From an uncultured Oscillospiraceae bacterium (lineage in GTDB: Bacteria; Bacillota; Clostridia; Oscillospirales; Oscillospiraceae): a DNA stretch of 7,231 bases. Under the pieces are notes generated by a model. It was not told where the DNA came from, made no database searches, and worked only from the letters and a program-made list of their open reading frames with translations. The stretch spans positions 1-7,231 of the forward strand of contig CAAERF010000191.1 of the NCBI GenBank assembly GCA_900758315.1, given 5' to 3'. Below are positions 1 to 5,791 of this stretch, piece after piece; positions within the stretch are counted from its first letter, which is position 1; each line of letters opens with the position of its first letter. The position numbers and the translations under genes are program-made.

Positions 1-948
1 CTCCGCCTCCCAGCCAAGCTCCCGTTTGGCCTTGGAGGGGTCCGAGTAGTAAATGGCAATATCGCCGGGACGGCGGGGCTGAATGCTGTAGGGAATGTTC
101 ACCCCGGTGGCCTTCATAAAGGCATTGACCACCTCTAAAACGCTGTAACCGCGGCCGGTTCCCAGGTTGTAGATCTCCACGCCGCAGTTGCGCTCCAGGG
201 CTTTCAGGGCCTTCACATGCCCCTTGGCCAGGTCCACCACATGGATGTAGTCCCGCACGCCGGTGCCGTCCGGTGTATCGTAGTCGTCTCCGAAAATCCC
301 CAGTTCCTTCCGCTTTCCCACCGCCACCTGGGTGATATAGGGCATCAGGTTGTTGGGAACGCCGGTGGGGTCCTCACCGATCAGCCCGCTGGGATGGGCG
401 CCGATGGGATTGAAATAGCGTAGCAGAACCACATTCCACTCCGGGTCCGCCTGATGTACGTCGGTGAGAATCTGTTCGATCATGCTCTTCGTCTGACCGT
501 AGGGATTTGCGATCTCCCCTTTGGGGAAGTCCTCGGTGATGGGGCTGTGATCCGGCGTGCCATAGACCGTGGCCGAAGAGGAAAAGATGATATTCTTGCA
601 GCCGTACTTCCCCATCACATCGGCCAGCACCATGGTGCTGACCAGGTTGTTTTCATAGTAACGCAGGGGTTCCGCGACGGACTCCCCCACCGCCTTCAGG
701 CCGGCGAAGTGCATACAGCAGTCGAATTTGGGCTGCTGCTGAAACAGGCGCTCCACCTGTTCACGGTCCCGCAGGTCCGCCTTGACAAAGGGAATGGGCT
801 GTCCGACAATCTGCGCCACCCGGCGCAGGCACTCCTCAGAGGAGTTGACCAGATTGTCCACCACCAGAACGGTGTGCCCTTCCTGAACCAGCTCCACCAC
901 GGCGTGACTGCCAATATAGCCGGTTCCGCCCGTGACCAAAATGTGCAT
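1..948 (-). CDS. galE: UDP-glucose 4-epimerase, C-terminus cut off by window edge
   Basis: GalE interconverts UDP-glucose and UDP-galactose in the cytoplasm using tightly bound NAD+, linking galactose use to cell-envelope sugar supply. The reading frame is open for 316 codons from ATG at 948 to base 1. The N-terminal Rossmann motif GGTGYIGSH is at residues 7-15, and HFAGLKAVGES (80-90) contains the conserved Lys85. The SDR catalytic set is Ser124 with Tyr150 and Lys154 (YGQTK). RYFNPIGAH (177-185) and PRRPGD (291-296) are family signatures. Against the 338-residue E. coli enzyme, about 22 C-terminal residues lie outside the window. Tyr300 aligns with E. coli Tyr299, the active-site gate, which suggests preference for non-acetylated UDP-hexoses (inference). 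The start is supported by GGAGG seven bases upstream. The gene begins 12 bases after the nucleotidyltransferase stop, so the two are almost certainly cotranscribed. Identification is very secure. Confidence 0.97.
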   Translation of the reverse strand, partial: MHILVTGGTGYIGSHAVVELVQEGHTVLVVDNLVNSSEECLRRVAQIVGQPIPFVKADLRDREQVERLFQQQPKFDCCMHFAGLKAVGESVAEPLRYYENNLVSTMVLADVMGKYGCKNIIFSSSATVYGTPDHSPITEDFPKGEIANPYGQTKSMIEQILTDVHQADPEWNVVLLRYFNPIGAHPSGLIGEDPTGVPNNLMPYITQVAVGKRKELGIFGDDYDTPDGTGVRDYIHVVDLAKGHVKALKALERNCGVEIYNLGTGRGYSVLEVVNAFMKATGVNIPYSIQPRRPGDIAIYYSDPSKAKRELGWEAE

Positions 949-955
949 AACGTAT

Positions 956-960
956 CCTCC
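956..960 (-). promoter_or_regulatory. Ribosome binding site of galE
   Basis: GGAGG on the minus strand lies seven bases before the galE ATG at 948. It fills most of the 12-base gap after the nucleotidyltransferase stop codon, leaving no room for a separate promoter between the two genes. Confidence 0.85.
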
Positions 961-1893
961 TCAGCCTTCCCACAGGGGTGCGGGATAGGTTCCTCTGTCC
1001 GTCATCTCCGCCAGCGCCGCCACAACTGCGGGCCGGTCGGCCTGATAGGTGACGCCGTACCACTTATCGCCGCTGGTCAGCACTTTGACCTGGGCTTTCC
1101 GCTCATCCAGCAGCTGGCTCACAATGGCGGGCAGGAAGTACTCGCCCTTCAGCGGATTGCTGCGCAGCGCGTCATCCAGAAACGCCGCAAACCGGCGCTC
1201 TACCTCCCGCAGGAACCCGGGCGTAAAGCCCCAGAGGTTCATGGAGACCACGGTGTCCTCCGGAAGGAGGATCGACTGTCCGTTGTCCAGGGTAGAGCGG
1301 ATGCCGTCGTCGGTGGGTTCAATCTGGGTGTGCTCCGTGACCTGGGTCAGGAACTCCTGTTCGTCCCTGGTACAGACGCCCCGGGCCACACTGCCGTGCT
1401 CCGTCACCGTATTTTTCAGCAGGTATCCCACCATACAGTAGTCGCCCACTCCGTCCCGGTCCTCCGCCTGGGAGAGAAAACGGAAGATCTCCTGAAAGGC
1501 GGTGACTCCGTAGTAGTCGTCGGCGTTGATGACGGCAAAGGGCGCGTCAATCTGGGGACTGGCGGACAGAATCGCATGGCCCGTGCCCCAGGGCTTCACG
1601 CGGCCCTCCGGAATCTGATATCCCGCCGGAAGCAGGTCCAGCTTCTGGAAAGCGTACCGCACTTCCAGCGTCCTGGAGATTCGCTGTCCCACAGTGGCGC
1701 GGAAGGCCTCTTCCATCTCCGGTTTGATGATAAAGACAACGGTCTCAAACCCGGCTCTGTGGGCATCGTAGAGGGAGTAGTCGATGATAAACTCCCCGTT
1801 GGGCCCCACCGGGTCCATCTGCTTTAATCCGCCGTACCGGCTGCCCATACCGGCGGCCATCACCACTAAAATCGGCTTTTTCTTCCCATTCAT
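961..1893 (-). CDS. Sugar-phosphate nucleotidyltransferase-like protein (NTP_transferase fold)
   Basis: This 310-residue cytoplasmic protein is a member of the nucleotidyltransferase fold that joins a sugar-1-phosphate to an NTP, releasing pyrophosphate. The N-terminal signature MAAGMGSRYGG (12-22) is the nucleotide-binding G-x-G-(T/S)-R loop, followed by Lys24 in GGLKQMDPVGPNG. PWGTGHAIL (101-109) corresponds to the base-recognition segment, and NADD (123-126) supplies the likely metal-binding aspartates. WYGVTYQADRP (278-288) is a conserved C-terminal feature of this subgroup. It is not a close match to classical GalU, RfbA or GlmU as I remember them, so the substrate is unknown. The open frame extends upstream to about 2001, inside recN, but those residues lack family character. 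ATG 1893 is chosen because AGAGGG lies eight bases upstream and the core motif follows directly. Placement just before galE suggests a UDP-sugar role, which is inference only. Confidence 0.88.
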   Translation of the reverse strand: MNGKKKPILVVMAAGMGSRYGGLKQMDPVGPNGEFIIDYSLYDAHRAGFETVVFIIKPEMEEAFRATVGQRISRTLEVRYAFQKLDLLPAGYQIPEGRVKPWGTGHAILSASPQIDAPFAVINADDYYGVTAFQEIFRFLSQAEDRDGVGDYCMVGYLLKNTVTEHGSVARGVCTRDEQEFLTQVTEHTQIEPTDDGIRSTLDNGQSILLPEDTVVSMNLWGFTPGFLREVERRFAAFLDDALRSNPLKGEYFLPAIVSQLLDERKAQVKVLTSGDKWYGVTYQADRPAVVAALAEMTDRGTYPAPLWEG

Positions 1894-1901
1894 CCCGTTC
1901 A

Positions 1902-1907
1902 CCCTCT
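1902..1907 (-). promoter_or_regulatory. Ribosome binding site deciding the nucleotidyltransferase start
   Basis: AGAGGG on the minus strand lies eight bases before ATG 1893. It favours that ATG over the in-frame GTG nine bases upstream, which directly abuts this motif, and over starts inside recN. Confidence 0.7.
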
Positions 1908-1927
1908 TTGCATTTATCACAGGCACC

Positions 1928-3628
1928 TTAACTCTGAGGCGCTTTGTTTTTATACGCCTCTGCCTCATCCAGGAGCTGTCCGGCGCTCTCCAAAATGGCA
2001 TCCGAGATCACCTCGCCGCCAGTCAGCCGCGCCAGTTCTTCCTTCCGGCGCTCCCGGGAGAGGCGCTCCACCTCTGTAAAGGTCCTTCCCTTGCGCTCTC
2101 CTTTTTCCACCGAAAAATGGACGTCCGCCATGGCGGCGATCTGCGGCAGATGGGTGACGCAGAGCACCTGCTTGTGCATTCCCACGTCCGCCATCTTCCG
2201 CGCCACCTTCTGAGCGGCCCGGCCGGAGACGCCGGTATCCACCTCGTCAAAGACCAGCGTGGTAATCGGCTCGTTTTCCGCCAGCACGTTTTTCAGCGCC
2301 AGCATAATGCGGGCCAGCTCGCCGCCGGAGGCAATTTTCTGAATGGGCTTCAGGCTCTCACCCACGTTGGCGGACATGAGAAACTGGACCTCGTCCGCGC
2401 CGGTGGCGTCCATGGCAAAGGCGCAGGTTTTGGGGGCAAACGCCACCTGGAACTGCACCTTGGGCATATCCAAATCCGCCAGCTCCTTCTGAATGCGCTG
2501 TTCCAGCGCGGTCGCCTTTTCCCGCCGCAGGGCGGACAGCGCCTGACTTTTGCTCTCCGCCTCTTTCACTGCGGCCTCCAGCTTTTTCTGGAGCCGCTCA
2601 ACAGCGGCGCTGGAGTCCTGAATCTCCTCCAGCTCCTTCCGGCAGCGGGCCAGATAATCCAGCATCTCCTCCACCGTATTGCCGTACTTTTTGCGCAGCC
2701 GGTAGATCACATCCAGCCGGCCCTCCAGCTCGTCCAGCTCCTCCGGAGAGAACTCCAGATCCTCTTTCTGGTCCCGCAGCAGCTCCGCCACATCCTCCAG
2801 CTCATAGCGCAGGTCGTTGAGTCGCTCGGACAGCGCGCCAAAGCTGTCGCTGTACCGTCCGGCCTGCTCCAGTGCATCCGCCGCACTGGCCACCAGATCC
2901 ACGGCGCCCTGGTCCTCATCCGTTCCATACAGGGCGAAAAAGGCCCCATTCACCGCGTCGGTCACTTTACCGGCGTTGCGCAGAATCCGCTTCCGCTCCG
3001 CCAGCGCCTCGTCCTCACCGGGACGCAGCTCAGCCCGCTCCAGCTCCTGAATCTGGTAGCTCAGCGTGTCGATTTTCCGGGCCTTCTCCGCCTCGTCCAT
3101 CTCCAGGGCGTCCATCTGCCGCTTGATCTGCGCCATGCTGTGATAGGCTGCCTGGTACTGCTCCAGCAGTTCGCCGGTCTCGCCAAAGCTGTCCAGATAG
3201 TCCAGATGACAGGCCGGGTCCAGCAGGCGCTGTCCGTCATGCTGGCCGTGAATATCCAGCAGCTGGTGTCCCAGCTCCCGTAGCTGAGCCAGGGTGACCG
3301 GCCGGCCGTTGAGCCGGCAGATATTTTTCCCGTCGCCCCGCAGCTCCCGCTGCAGCAGCAGGACTCCGTCCTCATCCGGGCCCATTCCCTGCTCCTGGAA
3401 CCAGTCCAGGTCGGGAAGGTCGGTAAACTCCGCACTGACCAGCGCGGACTTGGCGCCGGTCCGAATCAGATCCCGGGACGTGCGGCCGCCCAGCACAGCG
3501 CCGATGGCGTCCACCACGATGGATTTACCCGCGCCGGTCTCACCGGTCAGCACATTGAATCCGCTGTCAAACTGGATGTCCGCCGATTCGATCACCGCAA
3601 TATTTTCGATATGAAGGATAGAAAGCAT
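1928..3628 (-). CDS. recN: DNA repair protein RecN (SMC-like ATPase)
   Basis: RecN is a cytoplasmic SMC-family ATPase that acts early in double-strand break repair, working with RecA on broken ends. The protein has 566 residues, normal for the family. The ABC-type head is split: Walker A GETGAGKS at residues 29-36 and LDIHGQHDGQ (124-133) in the N-terminal half; signature SGGELAR (434-440), Walker B LVFDEVDTG (458-466) and the switch-histidine segment THLPQIA (492-498) in the C-terminal half. Between them, about 155-205 and 330-385 are rich in Glu, Lys, Leu and Gln, as expected of the antiparallel coiled coil. All ATPase motifs are intact. ATG 3628 is preferred because MLSILHIENIAVIE is the usual RecN opening and AGGTGA lies five bases upstream; an in-frame GTG at 3637 would add three residues. 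It lies 28 bases after argR, matching the classic Firmicutes argR-recN pair. Confidence 0.97.
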   Translation of the reverse strand: MLSILHIENIAVIESADIQFDSGFNVLTGETGAGKSIVVDAIGAVLGGRTSRDLIRTGAKSALVSAEFTDLPDLDWFQEQGMGPDEDGVLLLQRELRGDGKNICRLNGRPVTLAQLRELGHQLLDIHGQHDGQRLLDPACHLDYLDSFGETGELLEQYQAAYHSMAQIKRQMDALEMDEAEKARKIDTLSYQIQELERAELRPGEDEALAERKRILRNAGKVTDAVNGAFFALYGTDEDQGAVDLVASAADALEQAGRYSDSFGALSERLNDLRYELEDVAELLRDQKEDLEFSPEELDELEGRLDVIYRLRKKYGNTVEEMLDYLARCRKELEEIQDSSAAVERLQKKLEAAVKEAESKSQALSALRREKATALEQRIQKELADLDMPKVQFQVAFAPKTCAFAMDATGADEVQFLMSANVGESLKPIQKIASGGELARIMLALKNVLAENEPITTLVFDEVDTGVSGRAAQKVARKMADVGMHKQVLCVTHLPQIAAMADVHFSVEKGERKGRTFTEVERLSRERRKEELARLTGGEVISDAILESAGQLLDEAEAYKNKAPQS

Positions 3629-3633
3629 ACCAT

Positions 3634-3639
3634 TCACCT
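3634..3639 (-). promoter_or_regulatory. Ribosome binding site deciding the recN start
   Basis: AGGTGA on the minus strand lies five bases before ATG 3628. The GTG within it is the alternative in-frame start (3637). An out-of-frame ATG (3631-3633) also sits in the spacer, so start assignment from sequence alone carries a small uncertainty. Confidence 0.6.
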
Positions 3640-3656
3640 GTCCTGCTCTATGCCGG

Positions 3657-4109
3657 TTATTTCAGCATCATACGCAAGTCGCTGCAAAACTGCTCCGCCG
3701 CCTGGACGGTCCGCATGATCAGCAGCGCCGTGTCGTCCCCTGCCAGGGAACCCACCATCTCCTCAATCTCCATGCCGTCCAGCGCCGCCGCAGCTGCGTT
3801 GGCCAGTCCCGGCATGGTTTTCAGCACAATGATATTCTGGGCCAGGTCCACCGCGGTGACGCCCTCCCGGAAGACGTTGCGCAGCCGGTCGTTAAAGTCC
3901 CGGCGGTGCTGGTGGACGGAGACGGTATAGTGGTAGCTCCCGGAAGGTGTCAGTTCCTTGATAAGCTGCAACTCTTTCATGTCCCGGGAAATGGTTGCCT
4001 GTGTGCAGCGGAAACCTCTCTGTTTGAGCTCCACCAGCAGCTGTTCCTGTGTTTCGATATTCTGATTGGCAATGATATCTAAAATTGCCCGTTGCCGCTT
4101 TTCTTTCAC
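3657..4109 (-). CDS. argR: Arginine repressor ArgR/AhrC
   Basis: ArgR is a hexameric DNA-binding protein that, with L-arginine as corepressor, represses arginine biosynthesis and in many Firmicutes activates catabolism. The protein has 150 residues, the standard length. The N-terminal winged helix (about 1-70) carries the recognition segment TQATISRDMKELQLIK (36-51) with the conserved Ser41-Arg42. The C-terminal oligomerisation and arginine-binding domain (about 80-150) shows TMPGLANAAAAALD (98-111) and GDDT (124-127), whose aspartates bind arginine in known structures. The start is GTG at 4109, with AAGGAG six bases upstream. The gene follows nadK by 10 bases and precedes recN by 28, so it is transcribed from an upstream promoter. 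No ARG-box-like operator could be assigned inside the window, so autoregulation is not supported here. Confidence 0.97.
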   Translation of the reverse strand: MKEKRQRAILDIIANQNIETQEQLLVELKQRGFRCTQATISRDMKELQLIKELTPSGSYHYTVSVHQHRRDFNDRLRNVFREGVTAVDLAQNIIVLKTMPGLANAAAAALDGMEIEEMVGSLAGDDTALLIMRTVQAAEQFCSDLRMMLK

Positions 4110-4115
4110 CTGTTA

Positions 4116-4121
4116 CTCCTT
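4116..4121 (-). promoter_or_regulatory. Ribosome binding site of argR overlapping the nadK stop codon
   Basis: AAGGAG on the minus strand lies six bases before the GTG start of argR. Its first two bases are the last two bases of the nadK TAA stop codon. Ribosomes terminating on nadK would therefore sit on the argR entry site, consistent with coupled translation. Confidence 0.8.
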
Positions 4122-4974
4122 ATGATCCCAATTTTTGGTGTAAAATCTCATAAAAACTGCGGTCTGTCAGACGCACCAGATTGATTTTGCTCTGGGAGCT
4201 GCGCAGCTCCACGCGATCGTGATCGGACAGACGGAAGGCACCGCCATCGGCGGATAAGTAGACGCCCTTCTTCCCGATATGTTCCAGCTGCACCTCCACC
4301 ACGCGCTCCTTGCTCAGCACACAGGGCCGGACCCGCAGGTCGTGGGCGCAGATGGGAGTGACCAGCAGATTTTCCGCCGTAGGCTCTACAATGGGACCGC
4401 CGGCGGAGACGTTATACGCAGTGGAACCGGTGGGTGTCCCCACGATCACGCCGTCGCCGGAACAGGCAAACAGCTCCACACCGTCGGCGTAAATGGTAAA
4501 GTGGATCTCCTGTCCCACCGAGCTGGTTTTGATCACCGCCTCGTTGAGGGCAGTGTCCTCATAGATCACCTTTTTGCCCCGGTGGACCCGGAAGTCCACC
4601 ATCATATGCGGCTCCAGCCGGTAGTCCCCGGTCACAATCCGGCGCAGCAGCTTCACTTCGCCCGGCTCCAGCTCCGCCATGTAGCCCAGGCTGCCGGTGT
4701 TCACGCCCAGAATGGGGATGTTGTACGTCTTGGCATAGCGGGCAAGGTGCAGAATGGTGCCGTCACCGCCGAAGCAGATCAGCATATCCGTCCCTTCCGC
4801 CTCCTCATACAGATCCCGCCACTCAAACTCCTTGGGATACCGGAAGTTGTCCCCCATCTGGAACGGGAGACACATCACGGTTTGGACGCCGCACTCTCTC
4901 AGCACTTTCTCTGCCTCCCGCACCACAGACATCCGCTTGTCCCGGTACGGATTCGGACTCAGTATAACTTTCAT
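4120..4974 (-). CDS. nadK: NAD kinase
   Basis: NadK phosphorylates NAD+ to NADP+ in the cytoplasm using ATP or polyphosphate and is the only route to NADP in most bacteria. The protein has 284 residues, normal for the family. The catalytic GGDGT motif is at residues 69-73, with Asp71 as the expected general base, followed by NTGSLGYM (92-99). LNEAVI (143-148) holds the conserved Asn-Glu pair that contacts the substrate. GDGVIVGTPTGSTAYNVSAGGP (173-194) is the second signature, and SADGG (241-245) lies in the C-terminal beta-rich domain. Nothing is truncated. ATG 4974 overlaps the tlyA stop by four bases (ATGA), with GGAGAAGG just upstream, indicating translational coupling. Its place between tlyA and argR is a known clostridial arrangement. 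Supply of NADPH to the isoprenoid pathway begun by dxs is a possible functional link, but this is inference. Confidence 0.97.
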   Translation of the reverse strand: MKVILSPNPYRDKRMSVVREAEKVLRECGVQTVMCLPFQMGDNFRYPKEFEWRDLYEEAEGTDMLICFGGDGTILHLARYAKTYNIPILGVNTGSLGYMAELEPGEVKLLRRIVTGDYRLEPHMMVDFRVHRGKKVIYEDTALNEAVIKTSSVGQEIHFTIYADGVELFACSGDGVIVGTPTGSTAYNVSAGGPIVEPTAENLLVTPICAHDLRVRPCVLSKERVVEVQLEHIGKKGVYLSADGGAFRLSDHDRVELRSSQSKINLVRLTDRSFYEILHQKLGS

Positions 4975-4988
4975 GTTACCTTCTCCAG
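4971..4988 (-). promoter_or_regulatory. tlyA/nadK coupling junction (RBS plus ATGA overlap)
   Basis: The minus strand reads CTGGAGAAGGTAACATGA. It contains the nadK ribosome binding site, the last Val-Thr codons of tlyA, and the shared ATGA in which the nadK ATG overlaps the tlyA TGA. It matches the dxs/tlyA junction at 15 of 18 positions. Confidence 0.85.
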
Positions 4989-5777
4989 TTGTTCATGTGA
5001 TTTGATGACCAGGGTCTTTAAATCAGGAACCTCATTTTCTCCCGCTGTCGTGGTCAACCAGCCCAGATACTCGATATTGCCCTCCGGTCCTTTGATCGGA
5101 GAATAGGTCATTCCCTTCACGGTCAATGTATTCTCTGCGGCGTGCCGCAAAAACTGCTCCAGCACCTCCAGATGCACCTTCGGGTCCCGCACCACGCCTT
5201 TCTTCCCGACCTTCTCTTTTCCCGCCTCAAACTGGGGCTTGATCAGACAGATCAGGTCGGCCCGCTCCGCCAGAAGGGGTCGCAGTGCCGGCAGAATCAG
5301 GCCCAGTGAAATAAAGGAGACGTCCACCGAGACGAAATCCAGCGGCTCCGGAATCTGCTCCGCCGTCAGGTAGCGGGCGTTGGTCCGCTCCATGCAGACC
5401 ACCCTGGGGTCCTGGCGCAGCTTCCAGTCCAGCTGACCGTAGCCCACATCCACCGCGTACACCTTCTTTGCCCCGTTCTGGAGCATGCAGTCGGTGAAGC
5501 CGCCGGTGGAGGCGCCGCAGTCCATGGCCGTCACCCCGTTCAGGTTCAGCGGGAAGCACTGCATGGCCTTTTCCAGCTTCAGTCCGCCCCGGCTGACATA
5601 GGGAAGGGTCTTTCCGCGCACCTCAATCACGGCGTCCTCCGTCACCTGTGCACCGCACTTGTCCACCCGCTTGCCGTCCACAAAGACCGAGCCGCTCATA
5701 ATGATCGCCTGCGCTTTCTGGCGGCTGGCCGCTAACCCGCGGGCCGCCAACGCAACGTCCAGGCGTATTTTACTCAT
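4971..5777 (-). CDS. tlyA: TlyA-family 16S/23S rRNA cytidine-2'-O-methyltransferase
   Basis: TlyA proteins transfer a methyl group from S-adenosylmethionine to ribose 2'-OH groups of rRNA (C1920 in 23S, and in some versions C1409 in 16S), which affects capreomycin and viomycin sensitivity. Some homologues were once called hemolysins or FtsJ-like. The protein has 268 residues, the same as the M. tuberculosis enzyme. An N-terminal S4 RNA-binding domain spans about 3-56 (IRLDVALAARGLAASRQKA and VFVDGKRV). The methyltransferase domain follows, with VSRGGLKLEKAM (61-72), SAM-binding loop DCGASTGGFTD (86-96), VDVSFISL (151-158), KPQFEAGK (180-187) and GNIEYLGW (233-240). Lys67, Asp152, Lys180 and Glu236 align with the K-D-K-E catalytic set reported for the mycobacterial protein. 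AGGAGG lies seven bases before ATG 5777, which overlaps the dxs stop. It corresponds to B. subtilis yqxC. Which rRNA site it modifies cannot be read from the sequence. Confidence 0.94.
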   Translation of the reverse strand: MSKIRLDVALAARGLAASRQKAQAIIMSGSVFVDGKRVDKCGAQVTEDAVIEVRGKTLPYVSRGGLKLEKAMQCFPLNLNGVTAMDCGASTGGFTDCMLQNGAKKVYAVDVGYGQLDWKLRQDPRVVCMERTNARYLTAEQIPEPLDFVSVDVSFISLGLILPALRPLLAERADLICLIKPQFEAGKEKVGKKGVVRDPKVHLEVLEQFLRHAAENTLTVKGMTYSPIKGPEGNIEYLGWLTTTAGENEVPDLKTLVIKSHEQLEKVT

Positions 5778-5791
5778 GTTACCGCCTCCTG
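5774..5791 (-). promoter_or_regulatory. dxs/tlyA coupling junction (RBS plus ATGA overlap)
   Basis: The minus strand reads CAGGAGGCGGTAACATGA. It contains a strong AGGAGG ribosome binding site inside the end of dxs, the last Val-Thr codons of dxs, and the ATGA shared by the tlyA start and dxs stop. Confidence 0.88.

Noticed and set aside
454..1827. A 457-codon open frame on the plus strand, opposite galE and the nucleotidyltransferase
   Set aside because: It is in the codon-aligned antisense register of both genes, which share a frame. Stops there require TTA, CTA or TCA codons in the real genes, and these are rare in this GC-rich DNA. The product is His/Leu/Gln/Gly-rich, has no recognisable motif, and spans two unrelated genes.
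1949..1954. TATAAA on the minus strand near the recN end, considered as a -10 element for the nucleotidyltransferase-galE pair
   Set aside because: The hexamer 17 bases upstream is AGCTCC, unlike TTGACA, and there is no other supporting element. A weak promoter cannot be excluded, but the sequence does not support calling one.
1936..1960. An inverted repeat GAGGCG / CGCCTC with a 13-base AT-rich loop at the end of recN, considered as a terminator
   Set aside because: The stem is only six base pairs, lies inside the recN coding region, and has no T-run after it on either strand. The next gene begins 43 bases further on.
1894..2001. N-terminal extension of the nucleotidyltransferase into recN
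   Set aside because: The frame stays open, but the extra residues (MPFWRAPDSS...) resemble nothing in the family and overlap recN by about 70 bases. ATG 1893 has a well-spaced ribosome binding site.
1784..3283. A 499-codon open frame on the plus strand, opposite recN
   Set aside because: It is also codon-aligned antisense to recN, which accounts for the lack of stops. It has a low-complexity Leu/Gln/His-rich composition, while recN itself carries every expected ATPase motif.
4279..5106. A 275-codon open frame on the plus strand opposite nadK and the end of tlyA
   Set aside because: It is aligned antisense to nadK, has no family motif, and crosses the nadK/tlyA junction. It is a composition shadow.
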